Positions 25,850-34,851 of a DNA stretch of 64,000 nt are shown piece after piece; position 1 is the stretch's first letter, and each line of letters opens with the position of its first letter. This stretch comes from Arthrobacter livingstonensis. GTDB taxonomy: Bacteria; Actinomycetota; Actinomycetes; Actinomycetales; Micrococcaceae. The DNA lies in NCBI RefSeq assembly GCF_003219815.1, contig NZ_QJVD01000004.1, positions 124,001-188,000 on the forward strand, given 5' to 3'. Position numbers and translations under genes: made by a program. The notes under the pieces are model-generated. The model did not search any database. It worked only from the letters and a program-made list of their open reading frames with translations, and was not told the origin of the DNA.

Positions 25850-25935
25850 GCAGGACCAACCCTCCCTCACCTAATGCGTGAGCAGGACCAACCCTCCCTC
25901 ACCTAATGCGTGAACAGGACCAACCCTCCCTCACC
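25823..25935. repeat. 32-bp tandem repeat, three and a half copies
   Basis: Units at 25823-25854, 25855-25886 and 25887-25918 and a partial fourth to 25935 begin ACCAACCCTCCCTCACC and are almost identical. Each unit holds CTCAC-n7-GTGAG, a small hairpin, and an in-frame stop for the nrtR frame. The first unit overlaps the nrtR 3' end and the array fills the spacer to nadA. Confidence 0.92.
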
Positions 25936-25973
25936 AACCTTCAATTTCTCCGTCCCACCCCTTGGAGCATGCC

Positions 25974-27377
25974 ATGTCATCTGTGAACACCACCATCCAG
26001 CTCATCACCCGCGATGAAGCCGAGCGCCGGGGCAAACCCGGCCGGGCGCAGACCAGCTGCGACGATGACCTGGCCAAGGGTCCCTGGGAATTCGACCTTG
26101 CCGAGGCCCTGGCCGGCACTCCGGGCTACGGCCCGGGAGCCTCCGAGGCGGACGTGGCCCCGGCCGCCACACCGCGTCAGGGCCAGCTCCCGCAAGAGTA
26201 CAAGGACGCCTCCGACGACGAACTCACCGCCCGCATCATCGCCGCAAAGGCAGAGCTGGGGGACCGCGTGGTGGTCCTTGGCCACTTCTACCAGCGCGAC
26301 GAGGTGGTCAGGTTTGCCGACTTCCTGGGAGACTCCTTCCAGCTGGCCAACGCGGCCAAGGCCAAGGACACCGCCGAGGCCATAGTGTTTTGCGGCGTGC
26401 ACTTCATGGCGGAGACGGCGGACATGCTCTCCAGCCCCCACCAGGCGGTGATCCTGCCCAACCTCGCCGCGGGCTGTTCCATGGCGGACATGGCCGACCT
26501 CCCCTCCGTGGAAGCCTGCTGGGCCGAACTGGAGGCGCTGTACGGCACCGAGCCCGACGCCGACGGCCGGGTACCGGTCGTTCCCGTGACGTACATGAAC
26601 TCCTCGGCCGCACTGAAAGCATTCTGCGGTCGGCACGGCGGCATTGTCTGCACGTCCTCCAACGCCGCCACGGTGCTGGAATGGGCCTACGAGCGCGGCC
26701 GGCGAGTGCTGTTTTTCCCCGATCAGCACCTGGGCCGCAACACGGCCAAGGCCATGGGCATCGCGCTGGAGCAAATGCCGCTGTGGAATCCGAGGCTGCC
26801 GCTGGGCGGCAACGGGGAATCTGTCATGCGGGAAGCCAAGGTGGTGCTGTGGCAGGGATTCTGCTCCGTGCACAAGCGCTTCACCACGGCGCAGATAGAC
26901 CAGGCCCGCGTTGACTTCCCGGGTGTGCGGGTGATCGTCCACCCCGAATGCCCCATGGAGGTGGTGGACGCTGCGGACGAGTCGGGCTCCACCGACTACA
27001 TCCTCAAGGCCGTCCAGGCGGCACCGGACGGCAGCACCTTCGCCATCGGCACCGAGATCAACATGGTGAACCGGCTGGCGGCACAGTACCCGCAGCACAC
27101 CATTTTCTGCCTGGACCCGGTGATCTGCCCCTGTTCCACCATGTACCGGATACACCCCGGCTACCTGGCCTGGGTGCTTGAAGGGCTCGTGCGCGGGGAA
27201 GTCCTGAACCAGATAACCGTCCCCGAAGCCACGGCCGTCGACGCGAGGGTCGCGCTCGAGCGCATGTTGGCGGCCAAGCCGCGGTCCGTGCAGGAACGGT
27301 CGGCCCGGCAGGCTGCGGCAAATACACCGGTGCCGGCGGCCGCGACGGTCCCGGCCGCGACAGTCCCCGTCGCATGA
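25974..27377 (+). CDS. nadA: Quinolinate synthase
   Basis: NadA condenses iminoaspartate with dihydroxyacetone phosphate to quinolinate on a [4Fe-4S] cluster. The three cluster cysteines are in VFCGVHFMAET, VHPECPMEV and VICPCSTMYRI. At 467 residues it is longer than usual: an N-terminal extension of about 85 residues precedes the core, and an Ala/Pro/Val-rich tail ends it. ATG 25974 is chosen over the in-frame TTG at 25962 because GGAG sits 6 nt before it. It overlaps nadB in ATGA and is probably repressed by NrtR. Confidence 0.95.
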   Translation: MSSVNTTIQLITRDEAERRGKPGRAQTSCDDDLAKGPWEFDLAEALAGTPGYGPGASEADVAPAATPRQGQLPQEYKDASDDELTARIIAAKAELGDRVVVLGHFYQRDEVVRFADFLGDSFQLANAAKAKDTAEAIVFCGVHFMAETADMLSSPHQAVILPNLAAGCSMADMADLPSVEACWAELEALYGTEPDADGRVPVVPVTYMNSSAALKAFCGRHGGIVCTSSNAATVLEWAYERGRRVLFFPDQHLGRNTAKAMGIALEQMPLWNPRLPLGGNGESVMREAKVVLWQGFCSVHKRFTTAQIDQARVDFPGVRVIVHPECPMEVVDAADESGSTDYILKAVQAAPDGSTFAIGTEINMVNRLAAQYPQHTIFCLDPVICPCSTMYRIHPGYLAWVLEGLVRGEVLNQITVPEATAVDARVALERMLAAKPRSVQERSARQAAANTPVPAAATVPAATVPVA

Positions 27378-29350
27378 CAGCGCGCAACTTGCACCTCATT
27401 GTGGTGGGCAGCGGGATCGCCGGACTGTACGGCAGCCTGCTCGCCGCGGAGTCGGGGCTGCGCGTCACCGTGGTGACAAAAGGCGCCCTGGCGCAAAGCA
27501 ACACCCACTTTGCACAGGGCGGCATCTGCGCCGTGCTGCAGCCGGAGGACGCCGCCCCGGGCGACAGCGTCGAAGCGCACATCGCGGACACGCTCAAGGC
27601 AGGCGCCGGGCAATGCAACCCAGAGGCCGTGCGCATCCTATGTTCGGAGGCGGGCGCCGACATTGCCACACTGGAACGCTTTGGTGTGGCCTTTGACAGG
27701 GACCATGCAACGGGCCGGCGTTCACTGGGACTCGAGGGCGCCCACTCCGCCGCCCGGATCCTCCATGCAGGTGGCGACGCCACCGGTGCGGCCATTGCCG
27801 ACGACTTGATCAGCGCTGTGCGCGCCGCCGCCGAGCTGGGCACCCTCCGGATCATGGAACACACCTTTGTGAGGGACCTGGTGCTCGACGGCGGACGCGT
27901 CGCCGGCGTGCGCTTCCAGGGCACGGATGGCAGCGCGGCCGAGCTGCCGGCGGATGCCGTGCTGTTGGCCAGCGGGGGAGCCGGGCAGCTGTTCGAGTTC
28001 ACCACCAACCCTTCCGTGGCGACCGCCGACGGGCTTGCCGCGGCCTGGCGGGCCGGGGCCGCAGTGGCCGACCTGGAATACTTCCAGTTTCATCCCACCG
28101 CCCTGGCCGTTGGCGGCAACTTCCTGATTTCCGAGGCCGTCCGCGGCGCCGGGGCCGTGCTGCGCGATAGCACCGGGACCTCCTTCATGGCGCAGTACCA
28201 CCCCGAGGCCGACCTGGCGCCGCGCGACGTGGTCTCCCGCGGCATCGCCGCCCACCTGGCCCGCTTTCAGGCCGCTCCAGGAGAAACAGTGTTTCTGGAC
28301 GCCACAGGCGTGGAGGCGGCCCACGGGGCCGGCTATTTGGCTCGTAGGTTCCCCACCATCGCCGCGAAGACCCGTGAGCTCGGCTTTGACTGGACCCGTG
28401 AGTGGCTCCCGGTCACGCCCGCCGCGCACTACTGGATGGGTGGCGTGGCAACCAATCTCGACGGGCAGACCTCCCTTCCGGGACTGTACGCCGCCGGCGA
28501 GGTGGCCTGCACCGGCGTCCACGGCGCCAACCGGCTCGCCTCCAACTCCCTGCTCGAAGGAATCGTATTCGGGCGCCGCGCGGTGGCGTGTTTTGTGGAG
28601 TCCACGGTGTCCGAACCCGGCCGCAGTGCCGACGAGCGCAGCGCACACGGGCGCAGTGCACCCGGCCGCAGCGCCGAACCGCAATGGTTGCCGCCGGCAG
28701 CCGTGCCCCTAATACCGGAGGCACACGTTTTCCGCAGTGCAGCTTCCCCGGACGAAGCTTCGTTAGGTGCAGTTTGTCCGGGCGCAGTCTCCCCGGCAGC
28801 AGCTTCGCCGGAGACAGCAGGGGCCCTCGTCGAAGCTTGGGCACAGGGCCACCGCAGGCCGTTTACCCGGAAGGCCCTGCGGGAGCTCATGAGTGCGCAT
28901 GCCGGAGTGGTCCGCGACGCCAACGGTCTATCCGTCGCCGCCGGGCAGCTGGCCGCATGGCGCTCGCAGGCACCGGACGTGGATTCCCTCCCGGGCACTG
29001 CCCTGCCTGTGACGGTCCTGCCGGCCAACCCACTGCCCGCTACAGCCCCGTCAACCGTTCCACTGCCAGCCACACCGCTGCCGGCCACCGCCCTGTCTGC
29101 GGCACAGCGGGCCCAGGAGTTGTCCGCTGCACAGTCGGGTGCCGAGCTGGAGAACCTCCGTCTGGTGGCCGAACTGCTGGTGCATGCCGCGCTGGCCCGG
29201 GAAAGCTCCGCCGGCGCCCATTTCCGCAGCGATTTTCCCCGTGAGCAACCAGCCACCGGGCGGACCCCGGCCGCCTGGGTGTCCGCCGCCAGCAGTGCTA
29301 CCGCCCACTTTTCCACCAGCCTTCCCGTACTTGAAAGCGAAACAGTATGA
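27374..29350 (+). CDS. nadB: L-aspartate oxidase with low-complexity expansions
   Basis: NadB oxidises aspartate to iminoaspartate with FAD, the first step of de novo NAD synthesis. FAD motif GSGIAGLYGSLLAAE is near the N-terminus; the substrate region has HFAQGGICAVL, GAHSAARILHAGG and HYWMGGVATNLDG. At 658 residues it exceeds the usual 530-570. The excess lies after residue 410: a run of GRSA-type repeats and Ala/Ser/Pro-rich sequence, then a second run of LPATxLP-type repeats before the final helices. Both look like slippage expansions in loops. ATG 27374 overlaps nadA, and the stop overlaps nadC. Confidence 0.93.
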   Translation: MTARNLHLIVVGSGIAGLYGSLLAAESGLRVTVVTKGALAQSNTHFAQGGICAVLQPEDAAPGDSVEAHIADTLKAGAGQCNPEAVRILCSEAGADIATLERFGVAFDRDHATGRRSLGLEGAHSAARILHAGGDATGAAIADDLISAVRAAAELGTLRIMEHTFVRDLVLDGGRVAGVRFQGTDGSAAELPADAVLLASGGAGQLFEFTTNPSVATADGLAAAWRAGAAVADLEYFQFHPTALAVGGNFLISEAVRGAGAVLRDSTGTSFMAQYHPEADLAPRDVVSRGIAAHLARFQAAPGETVFLDATGVEAAHGAGYLARRFPTIAAKTRELGFDWTREWLPVTPAAHYWMGGVATNLDGQTSLPGLYAAGEVACTGVHGANRLASNSLLEGIVFGRRAVACFVESTVSEPGRSADERSAHGRSAPGRSAEPQWLPPAAVPLIPEAHVFRSAASPDEASLGAVCPGAVSPAAASPETAGALVEAWAQGHRRPFTRKALRELMSAHAGVVRDANGLSVAAGQLAAWRSQAPDVDSLPGTALPVTVLPANPLPATAPSTVPLPATPLPATALSAAQRAQELSAAQSGAELENLRLVAELLVHAALARESSAGAHFRSDFPREQPATGRTPAAWVSAASSATAHFSTSLPVLESETV

Positions 29351-30273
29351 ACGCCGTCGAACTTGCGCCGCCCGCCCCGCTGCCCCCAGTCCACCCCGCA
29401 ACGGTGCCGCTGCCAACGCTCCCCGCCGCGATTGTGGACAACATCCTGCGAGCAGCCTTTGTGGAGGACGCACCGTACGGCGACATCACCTCGGCCACGC
29501 TCCTGTCGGCCCGCGCCACCGCCACCGCCTGGCTGGTGGCCCGCGAACCCGGCATTTTTTCCGGCGGTGACGTCTTCACTGCGGCCATGAAGCTCCAGGA
29601 CCCGGCTGCCGAGGTGGAACAGCTCGTCGCCGACGGGCAGCCGTTCGAAAAGGGTCAAAAGATCATGCGCGTCACCGGCCTGGCCCGCGGCGTCCTCACA
29701 GCGGAGCGGATCGCGCTGAACCTCACCCAGCGCATGAGCGCCATCGCCACCCAGACCGCCGAGTACGCCAATCTCATCAAGGGCTCCAAGGCACGCGTCA
29801 CCGACACCCGCAAAACGACCCCCGGCCTGCGCGCACTGGAACGGTACGCCGTGCGCTGCGGCGGAGGGCACAACCACCGCTTCTCGCTTTCCGACGCCGT
29901 GCTGGCCAAGGACAACCACCTGGCCGTCCTCACGGGCGGGGACACCGCGAAGCTGACCGCCGCGCTCGCCGGCGTGCGCGCCCAGCTCCCGCACACCACG
30001 CACTTTGAGGTCGAGGTGGACAGCATGGAACAGATCGAACCCGTGCTGGCCGCCGGCGTCGACACCATCATGCTGGACAACTTCAGCAACAAGGAACTCG
30101 TGGCGGGGGTGGCGATGGTCAACGGCCGCGCACTGGTGGAGGCGAGCGGCAACGTGAACCTGTCCACCATTGCCGGGATTGCTCGCACCGGCGTGGACAT
30201 CATCTCCGTCGGCGCCCTGACCCACAGCGTGCGGGCCCTGGACCTCGGCCTGGACATCGCCATCGAGGCCTAG
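29347..30273 (+). CDS. nadC: Nicotinate-nucleotide pyrophosphorylase (carboxylating)
   Basis: NadC (quinolinate phosphoribosyltransferase) converts quinolinate and PRPP to nicotinate mononucleotide. The 308-residue protein has a slightly long Pro-rich N-terminus (about 1-28), then the family core: EDAPYGDITSA, NLTQRMSAIATQTA, TRKTTPGLRALERYAVRCGGG, HNHRFSLSDAVLAKDNHL, and DNFSNKEL in the barrel, ending with SVGALTHS. The ATG at 29347 overlaps the nadB stop in ATGA, and the next gene begins 2 nt after its stop, so the operon is fully coupled. Confidence 0.95.
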   Translation: MNAVELAPPAPLPPVHPATVPLPTLPAAIVDNILRAAFVEDAPYGDITSATLLSARATATAWLVAREPGIFSGGDVFTAAMKLQDPAAEVEQLVADGQPFEKGQKIMRVTGLARGVLTAERIALNLTQRMSAIATQTAEYANLIKGSKARVTDTRKTTPGLRALERYAVRCGGGHNHRFSLSDAVLAKDNHLAVLTGGDTAKLTAALAGVRAQLPHTTHFEVEVDSMEQIEPVLAAGVDTIMLDNFSNKELVAGVAMVNGRALVEASGNVNLSTIAGIARTGVDIISVGALTHSVRALDLGLDIAIEA

Positions 30274-30275
30274 CC

Positions 30276-31526
30276 ATGATCTTCCTGGACGCCGCCGCCA
30301 CCACCCCGGTCCGCCGCGAGGCCATCGAAGCCATGTTCCCGTTCCTGACCAACCAGTTCGGCAACCCGTCCAGCCACCATGGGCTGGGGGAGGCGGCCGC
30401 GGCCGCCCTTGCGTCCGCGCGGGGGCAGGCCGCGGATGTGCTGGGCTGCCACCCGGACGAGCTCACTTTCACCTCGGGCGGCACGGAGGCGGACAACCTG
30501 GCGCTGAAGGGGATCGCGCTGGCGCGCCGGGCCGCCGACCCCCGCAGGAACCGGGTGGTCATCAGCGCCATTGAACACCCGGCCATTGCCGACTCCGCGG
30601 ACTACCTGCGCCGCGTGCATGGCTTTGTCATCGATGTGGTCCCCGTCGGTGCGGATGCCGTGGTGGATCCCGCCGGGTTTGTCAGCGTGTTGTCAGGCTC
30701 GCAGCGCGAATCCGGGAGGAACGACGCCGGCTCCCGCCTTGGCAGCTCTTCCGCCGCTTGGGTGCCGGGAAGTGACGTCGCGGTGGCCTCCGTCATGTAC
30801 GCCAACAACGAGGTGGGCACGGTGCAGGACATCCGGGCGCTGGCTGCCGAAGCCAGGGACCTTGGCGTGCCCTTTCATACGGACGCCGTGCAGGCGGCGG
30901 GGTGGCTGGACCTGAACGTTGCGAGGCTCGGCGTGGACGCCTTGAGCATTTCCGGGCACAAGCTGGGCGCCCCCAAGGGCGTTGGCCTGCTGTTCATCCG
31001 TGGCGGCGTGCAGTTCGAGCCGCTGATTCACGGCGGCGGGCAGGAACGCGGCACCCGCTCGGGCACGGAAAATGTTGCGTTTGCCGTGGCCCTGGCCACG
31101 GCGCTGCGGTTGTCGGAAGCGGCACGGCCGGCCGCCGTCGAACGTGCCACGGCGTTGCGGGACGGATTCATCGACCGGGTGCTGGCACAGGTGGCCTCGG
31201 CCGGGTTGACCGGGCACCGCACCCGCCGGCTGCCGTCCGTGGCGTCGTTTTGCTTCCCGGGCACCAGCGGGGAATCGGTGCTGCTGGAACTTGAGCGGCG
31301 GTCGATCATCTGTTCCTCGGGGTCGGCCTGCGCGGCAGGATCAGACGAGCCCTCCGCGGTGCTGACCGCCATGGGCGTGGAACGTGAAGTGGCCCAAACG
31401 GCGCTGCGCTTCAGCTTCGGCGCGGAGGTCACCTCCGGCCAGCTGGATACGGCCGCGGAAGAATTGGTGGCCGCTGTGGAACGCATGGGAAGGCTGGGCA
31501 GTCTCCACCGCAGCGGGGCGGAGTAG
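30276..31526 (+). CDS. Cysteine desulfurase (IscS/NifS-like)
   Basis: A PLP-dependent cysteine desulfurase of 416 residues. The PLP lysine is in SISGHKLGAPKGVG, the phosphate and substrate contacts are in TSGGTEADNLAL and GTRSGTENV, and the persulfide cysteine is in SSGSACAAGSDEPS. It starts 2 nt after nadC, so it belongs to the nad operon. The obvious inference is delivery of sulfur for the NadA Fe-S cluster, as for the NifS-like gene next to nadB in Bacillus, although a general tRNA-thiolation role is not excluded. An 18-residue Ser/Gly-rich insertion lies near residue 145. Confidence 0.9.
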   Translation: MIFLDAAATTPVRREAIEAMFPFLTNQFGNPSSHHGLGEAAAAALASARGQAADVLGCHPDELTFTSGGTEADNLALKGIALARRAADPRRNRVVISAIEHPAIADSADYLRRVHGFVIDVVPVGADAVVDPAGFVSVLSGSQRESGRNDAGSRLGSSSAAWVPGSDVAVASVMYANNEVGTVQDIRALAAEARDLGVPFHTDAVQAAGWLDLNVARLGVDALSISGHKLGAPKGVGLLFIRGGVQFEPLIHGGGQERGTRSGTENVAFAVALATALRLSEAARPAAVERATALRDGFIDRVLAQVASAGLTGHRTRRLPSVASFCFPGTSGESVLLELERRSIICSSGSACAAGSDEPSAVLTAMGVEREVAQTALRFSFGAEVTSGQLDTAAEELVAAVERMGRLGSLHRSGAE

Positions 31527-31549
31527 TCCGGTGGCCGCAGGTGGCGTCG

Positions 31550-31565
31550 GCCCGGGAAACCGGGC
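31550..31565. terminator. Terminator hairpin after the nad operon
   Basis: GCCCGG-GAAA-CCGGGC at 31550-31565 forms a stable tetraloop hairpin between the convergent cysteine desulfurase and GtrA genes. Confidence 0.6.
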
Positions 31566-31575
31566 TGGCGGGAAA

Positions 31576-32097
31576 CTAGACCGCTGCCAGCTCGCGCTTG
31601 CGCAGCCGGCGGAAGATCCAATAGCGCAGCAGCAGGAAGCGCATCACGGCCGAGGCCACGTTGCCGAGCGTGATGACGACAAGTTCGGCAACGATGGACG
31701 CATTCGGCGACACCTCGTGGAGCACCCACAAGCTGCCGCTGGTCATGGCCAGGGCAAGCAGCATGACCCACAGGCCACGGCGCTGGTCCCGCCACCAAAG
31801 GTGCATCCCGCGCACCCCAAAGCTGATGCGCCGGTTCAATTCGGTATTCAGCACGGAGCACAGGACCAACGAAATTGCATTGGCCCACTGTGTCCCCAGG
31901 GGCTGCCGGATGGCGGCAAAAATGAGGATGGACACCACGGTGCAAATGACGGCAACCACGCCGAAACCGCGCAGTTGCGAGAACAAAACGGGATGGCGGT
32001 GCCACACCCGCGACAGGGTCGCCGGCACTGCCCTTCCGGCTCCAGTGCCGGGCACTGGTTCAAGGGCTGCTGGTTCGGCTGGAGTTGTAGTTGCCAT
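31576..32097 (-). CDS. GtrA-like membrane protein
   Basis: A 173-residue GtrA family protein with four hydrophobic segments (about 38-58, 64-84, 100-118 and 126-150) after a Pro/Ala-rich N-terminus. GtrA proteins are thought to flip or carry lipid-linked sugars for cell-surface polysaccharide. Family features are QLRGFGVVAVICTVV, LNTELNRRISFG and the basic end YWIFRRLRKRE. ATG 32097 is preferred over the upstream frame because the promoter TTGGCT-18-CATTAT (32136-32107) would start transcription a few bases before it. No glycosyltransferase is adjacent. Confidence 0.85.
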   Translation of the reverse strand: MATTTPAEPAALEPVPGTGAGRAVPATLSRVWHRHPVLFSQLRGFGVVAVICTVVSILIFAAIRQPLGTQWANAISLVLCSVLNTELNRRISFGVRGMHLWWRDQRRGLWVMLLALAMTSGSLWVLHEVSPNASIVAELVVITLGNVASAVMRFLLLRYWIFRRLRKRELAAV

Positions 32098-32203
32098 CGG
32101 TAACCAATAATGCCATCTGCAGTTGTGGCCAGCCAAAACGTTGCTTGTGAGTTTTCTGTGAGTGGGCCGCGCCGTGCCGCACTGCGGTGTGGCGCGGCAT
32201 GCG

Positions 32204-33037
32204 CTACTCGCCCGCCACCACGGGATTGCGCAGTTCGCCGATCCCGCCCACGCGGCACACCACTTCGTCGCCGGGCCGGATTTGGCGGCATTCCCCGGGC
32301 GCGCCGGTCAGAATGACGTCACCGGGCTGCAGTGTCATGAATCCGCTGAGGTACACGAGGATCTCCTCCACGCCCCAGCCGAGGTCGTCGCTGGAGGCGG
32401 GGGACAGCTCAGTGCCGTTGTGCACGACGGTGATGGGCACGCCGTCGTCCGCGAGGCCCACCACAATCCACGGGCCCAGCGGGGTGAAGGTGTCGGGGCT
32501 CTTGGCGCTGATCCACAATTCGTCGGACTTCTGGGCGTCACGGGCGGAGACGTCGTTGCCGATGGTGAAGCCGAGGATGGCGTCGCGCGCGTTGTCCAGG
32601 GTCAGCTTGCGCGCGGCCTTGCGGACGACGACGGTCAGCTCGGCTTCGGGGTCGACGTGCCCCGCAGTGGGACTGAGCTTGATGGCGTCGCCGGGGCCGA
32701 TGACCGAGCTGGCGGCCTTGTGGAAAGCCTGCGGGGGCAGGGCGCGGCCAGGGGCACCCGTGTTGTGCGCCATGCCAAAGACATTGGTGGGCGCGCAGGG
32801 CGCCAGGAAGGTGAACTGATCCTGGCCGACGCTGCCGCCGACGGCCCAGCCGCCGCGGGCGGGGCTGTTTTGGTTTGCGGGGGACGCGGGAAACGGCGTC
32901 TTGATGATGCGCCAGGTGTGCCCGTCGGGGCTGTTGAAGTCCGCGGCGTCATTGCGGACAAAGAACTGTTCCGGCAGCGGTCCCGGCACGGCGTCGAGGG
33001 GGCGGACACGGGCAAGGCGGTGCGGCGCATTGGTCAT
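32204..33037 (-). CDS. Fumarylacetoacetate hydrolase family protein
   Basis: A 277-residue FAH-superfamily enzyme, which acts on C-C bonds of diketo acids or as a decarboxylase/isomerase in aromatic catabolism; the exact reaction is not predictable. The metal ligands are in DPEAELTVVV and GFTIGNDVSARDAQ, and the C-terminal GDVILTGAPGECRQIRPGDEV is typical. No catabolic neighbours are present. ATG 33037 has TAGGAT ending 6 nt upstream on its strand, so it is probably leaderless. Confidence 0.88.
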   Translation of the reverse strand: MTNAPHRLARVRPLDAVPGPLPEQFFVRNDAADFNSPDGHTWRIIKTPFPASPANQNSPARGGWAVGGSVGQDQFTFLAPCAPTNVFGMAHNTGAPGRALPPQAFHKAASSVIGPGDAIKLSPTAGHVDPEAELTVVVRKAARKLTLDNARDAILGFTIGNDVSARDAQKSDELWISAKSPDTFTPLGPWIVVGLADDGVPITVVHNGTELSPASSDDLGWGVEEILVYLSGFMTLQPGDVILTGAPGECRQIRPGDEVVCRVGGIGELRNPVVAGE

Positions 33038-33132
33038 GAGGAGATCCTACCTCCTGTGCGGGCTGTGGCGGGTGGGCTTGGGCTGTGGTCCACTGCCTGC
33101 GGGCAGCCGGGGCAGTGGCCTAGACTTTTGGC

Positions 33133-34680
33133 ATGGAACGCGGAAGTGCAAAATCCTTGAACCGTGCCGTGGCCGCCGCGATCGCCGCCGGTGCTGCCGG
33201 TGCCGCCGGCACGGCAGCCGTCATGGGGGCGCGGGCCATGCGTTCCGGGGCCGGGCGCGCGGGGTCCGCACGCCCGGGCGCCGGTTCGGGTGCCGGGGTA
33301 GCGGCCGGAAGCCCCAGCTCGACTGTCCATCACGGAACCATCGGCGCCGAGTTTGCCCAGCCGGCGGCGGATCAGCTCACGGAATTGATCCGCTTCCGCA
33401 CGGTTTTTTCGCAGCGCCGGGATGAGATTGAACTCGACGAATTCACCGGGCTTATCGCCGCCGTCGAACGACTGTATCCGGCCGCCCACGCGGCGCTGGA
33501 CCGGGAAATCCTCAACGGCCACGCACTGCTATTCAAATGGCCGGGCACGCGGCCCGATGCTGCTGCAAAACCGGTGGTGCTCATGGCCCACTATGACGTG
33601 GTGCCCGTGGACCCTCGCGACGACTGGACGCATTCCGGCTTCTCCGGGCATCAGGACGGCGAGTACGTGTGGGGCAGGGGCGCGCTGGATGACAAGGGGG
33701 CCGTCGTGGTGATTCTGGCAGCGGTGGAGTCCCTGCTGGACCAGGGGTGGACGCCCGGCCTCGACATTTACCTCTCGTTTGGCAACAACGAGGAAACGGC
33801 GGGCGACAGTGCGGTTGCGGCCGCCGCGCTGTTCCAGGAACGGGGCGTGCAGCCGTGGATGGTCCTTGACGAAGGGGGCGCCGTGGCCGAGAACGCGTTT
33901 CCCGGCCTGCGGCCGCCCGCGGCAGTCATTGGCGTGGCAGAAAAGGGGATCGTGGATCTGGAGCTGATCACGCGCAGCCACGGCGGACACGCCTCAACAC
34001 CGCCCAAAATGGGAGCAACTGCCCGCCTGGCGCGCGCGATCATGGCTCTGGAAACCAATCCGTTCCCGCAGTCGATGCCCGCGCCCGTTGTGGAGATGCT
34101 GCGCCGGATAGGGGTGCACAGCGGCTTTGGCATGCGGCTGGTCACGGCCAACATGTGGGCGTTCAAGGGGCTGCTGACGCGAGCCTTCGACGTGCTGGGC
34201 GACGAGGCAAGGGCCATGACGCGGACCACGGTGGCCATCACCGAACTCGAAGGCAGCAAGGGCTCCAACGTCCTCGCCTCGACGGCACGGGCCAATGCCA
34301 ACATCCGGATCGCCGTGGGGGAGACCGTGGAGGACGTGGTGGAACGCGTGCGCCGCATCATCAACGACCCGGGCATCGAGCTGCGGGTGCTCGGCGCGCA
34401 CGGGCCCTCGCCGATTTCCCCGTTCGACAACGAACAGTTCGCCCTGCTTTCGCGGTGCGTGGGAGTCTCCCATCCCGACGCCGTGGTGACCCCCTGCGTG
34501 CAAACCGGTGCCACGGATGCCCGCCACTTCACCGGAATCTGCCCTGCCGTGTACCGTTTCTCACCCCTGCTGATGGACGAGGATGACCGGGCCAGCCTGC
34601 ACGCCGTCAACGAGAAGGTGCGCATCTCCGCGCTGGGTGCCGGCGTGGTGTTTTACCGGGAGCTGATGCAGCAGATGTGA
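33133..34680 (+). CDS. M20 family metallopeptidase
   Basis: A 515-residue M20/M28-like zinc peptidase close to carboxypeptidase S. The N-terminal 60 residues hold a hydrophobic Ala/Gly-rich segment (about 11-35), likely a membrane anchor or uncleaved signal, then a Gly/Ser linker. The dizinc site is complete: LMAHYDVVPV, GRGALDDKG, NNEETAGD, a distal aspartate in LDEGG and the last histidine in TGATDARHF. The physiological peptide is unknown. TAGACT lies exactly 6 nt before ATG 33133, so the transcript is leaderless. Confidence 0.9.
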   Translation: MERGSAKSLNRAVAAAIAAGAAGAAGTAAVMGARAMRSGAGRAGSARPGAGSGAGVAAGSPSSTVHHGTIGAEFAQPAADQLTELIRFRTVFSQRRDEIELDEFTGLIAAVERLYPAAHAALDREILNGHALLFKWPGTRPDAAAKPVVLMAHYDVVPVDPRDDWTHSGFSGHQDGEYVWGRGALDDKGAVVVILAAVESLLDQGWTPGLDIYLSFGNNEETAGDSAVAAAALFQERGVQPWMVLDEGGAVAENAFPGLRPPAAVIGVAEKGIVDLELITRSHGGHASTPPKMGATARLARAIMALETNPFPQSMPAPVVEMLRRIGVHSGFGMRLVTANMWAFKGLLTRAFDVLGDEARAMTRTTVAITELEGSKGSNVLASTARANANIRIAVGETVEDVVERVRRIINDPGIELRVLGAHGPSPISPFDNEQFALLSRCVGVSHPDAVVTPCVQTGATDARHFTGICPAVYRFSPLLMDEDDRASLHAVNEKVRISALGAGVVFYRELMQQM

Positions 34681-34851
34681 ACGGCGCGCCACCGCTCCCT
34701 TTCGGTGGTGACGGAGCTGCCCGCACGGCGGATTCCAAGGTGGTGCACCTCCACAGGCGGGCGCGGCGCAGCGCAGCCGTGACTGTGCAACACGTCGCTA
34801 ACATGGGCAGCGAAGGGACACCCCGGAACCGCAAATTCCCCAGGAGCAGCA

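Noticed and set aside
25823-25935. Short regular repeats that could suggest a CRISPR array
   Set aside because: The units are directly adjacent with no unique spacers, and no cas genes are present; it is a plain tandem repeat.
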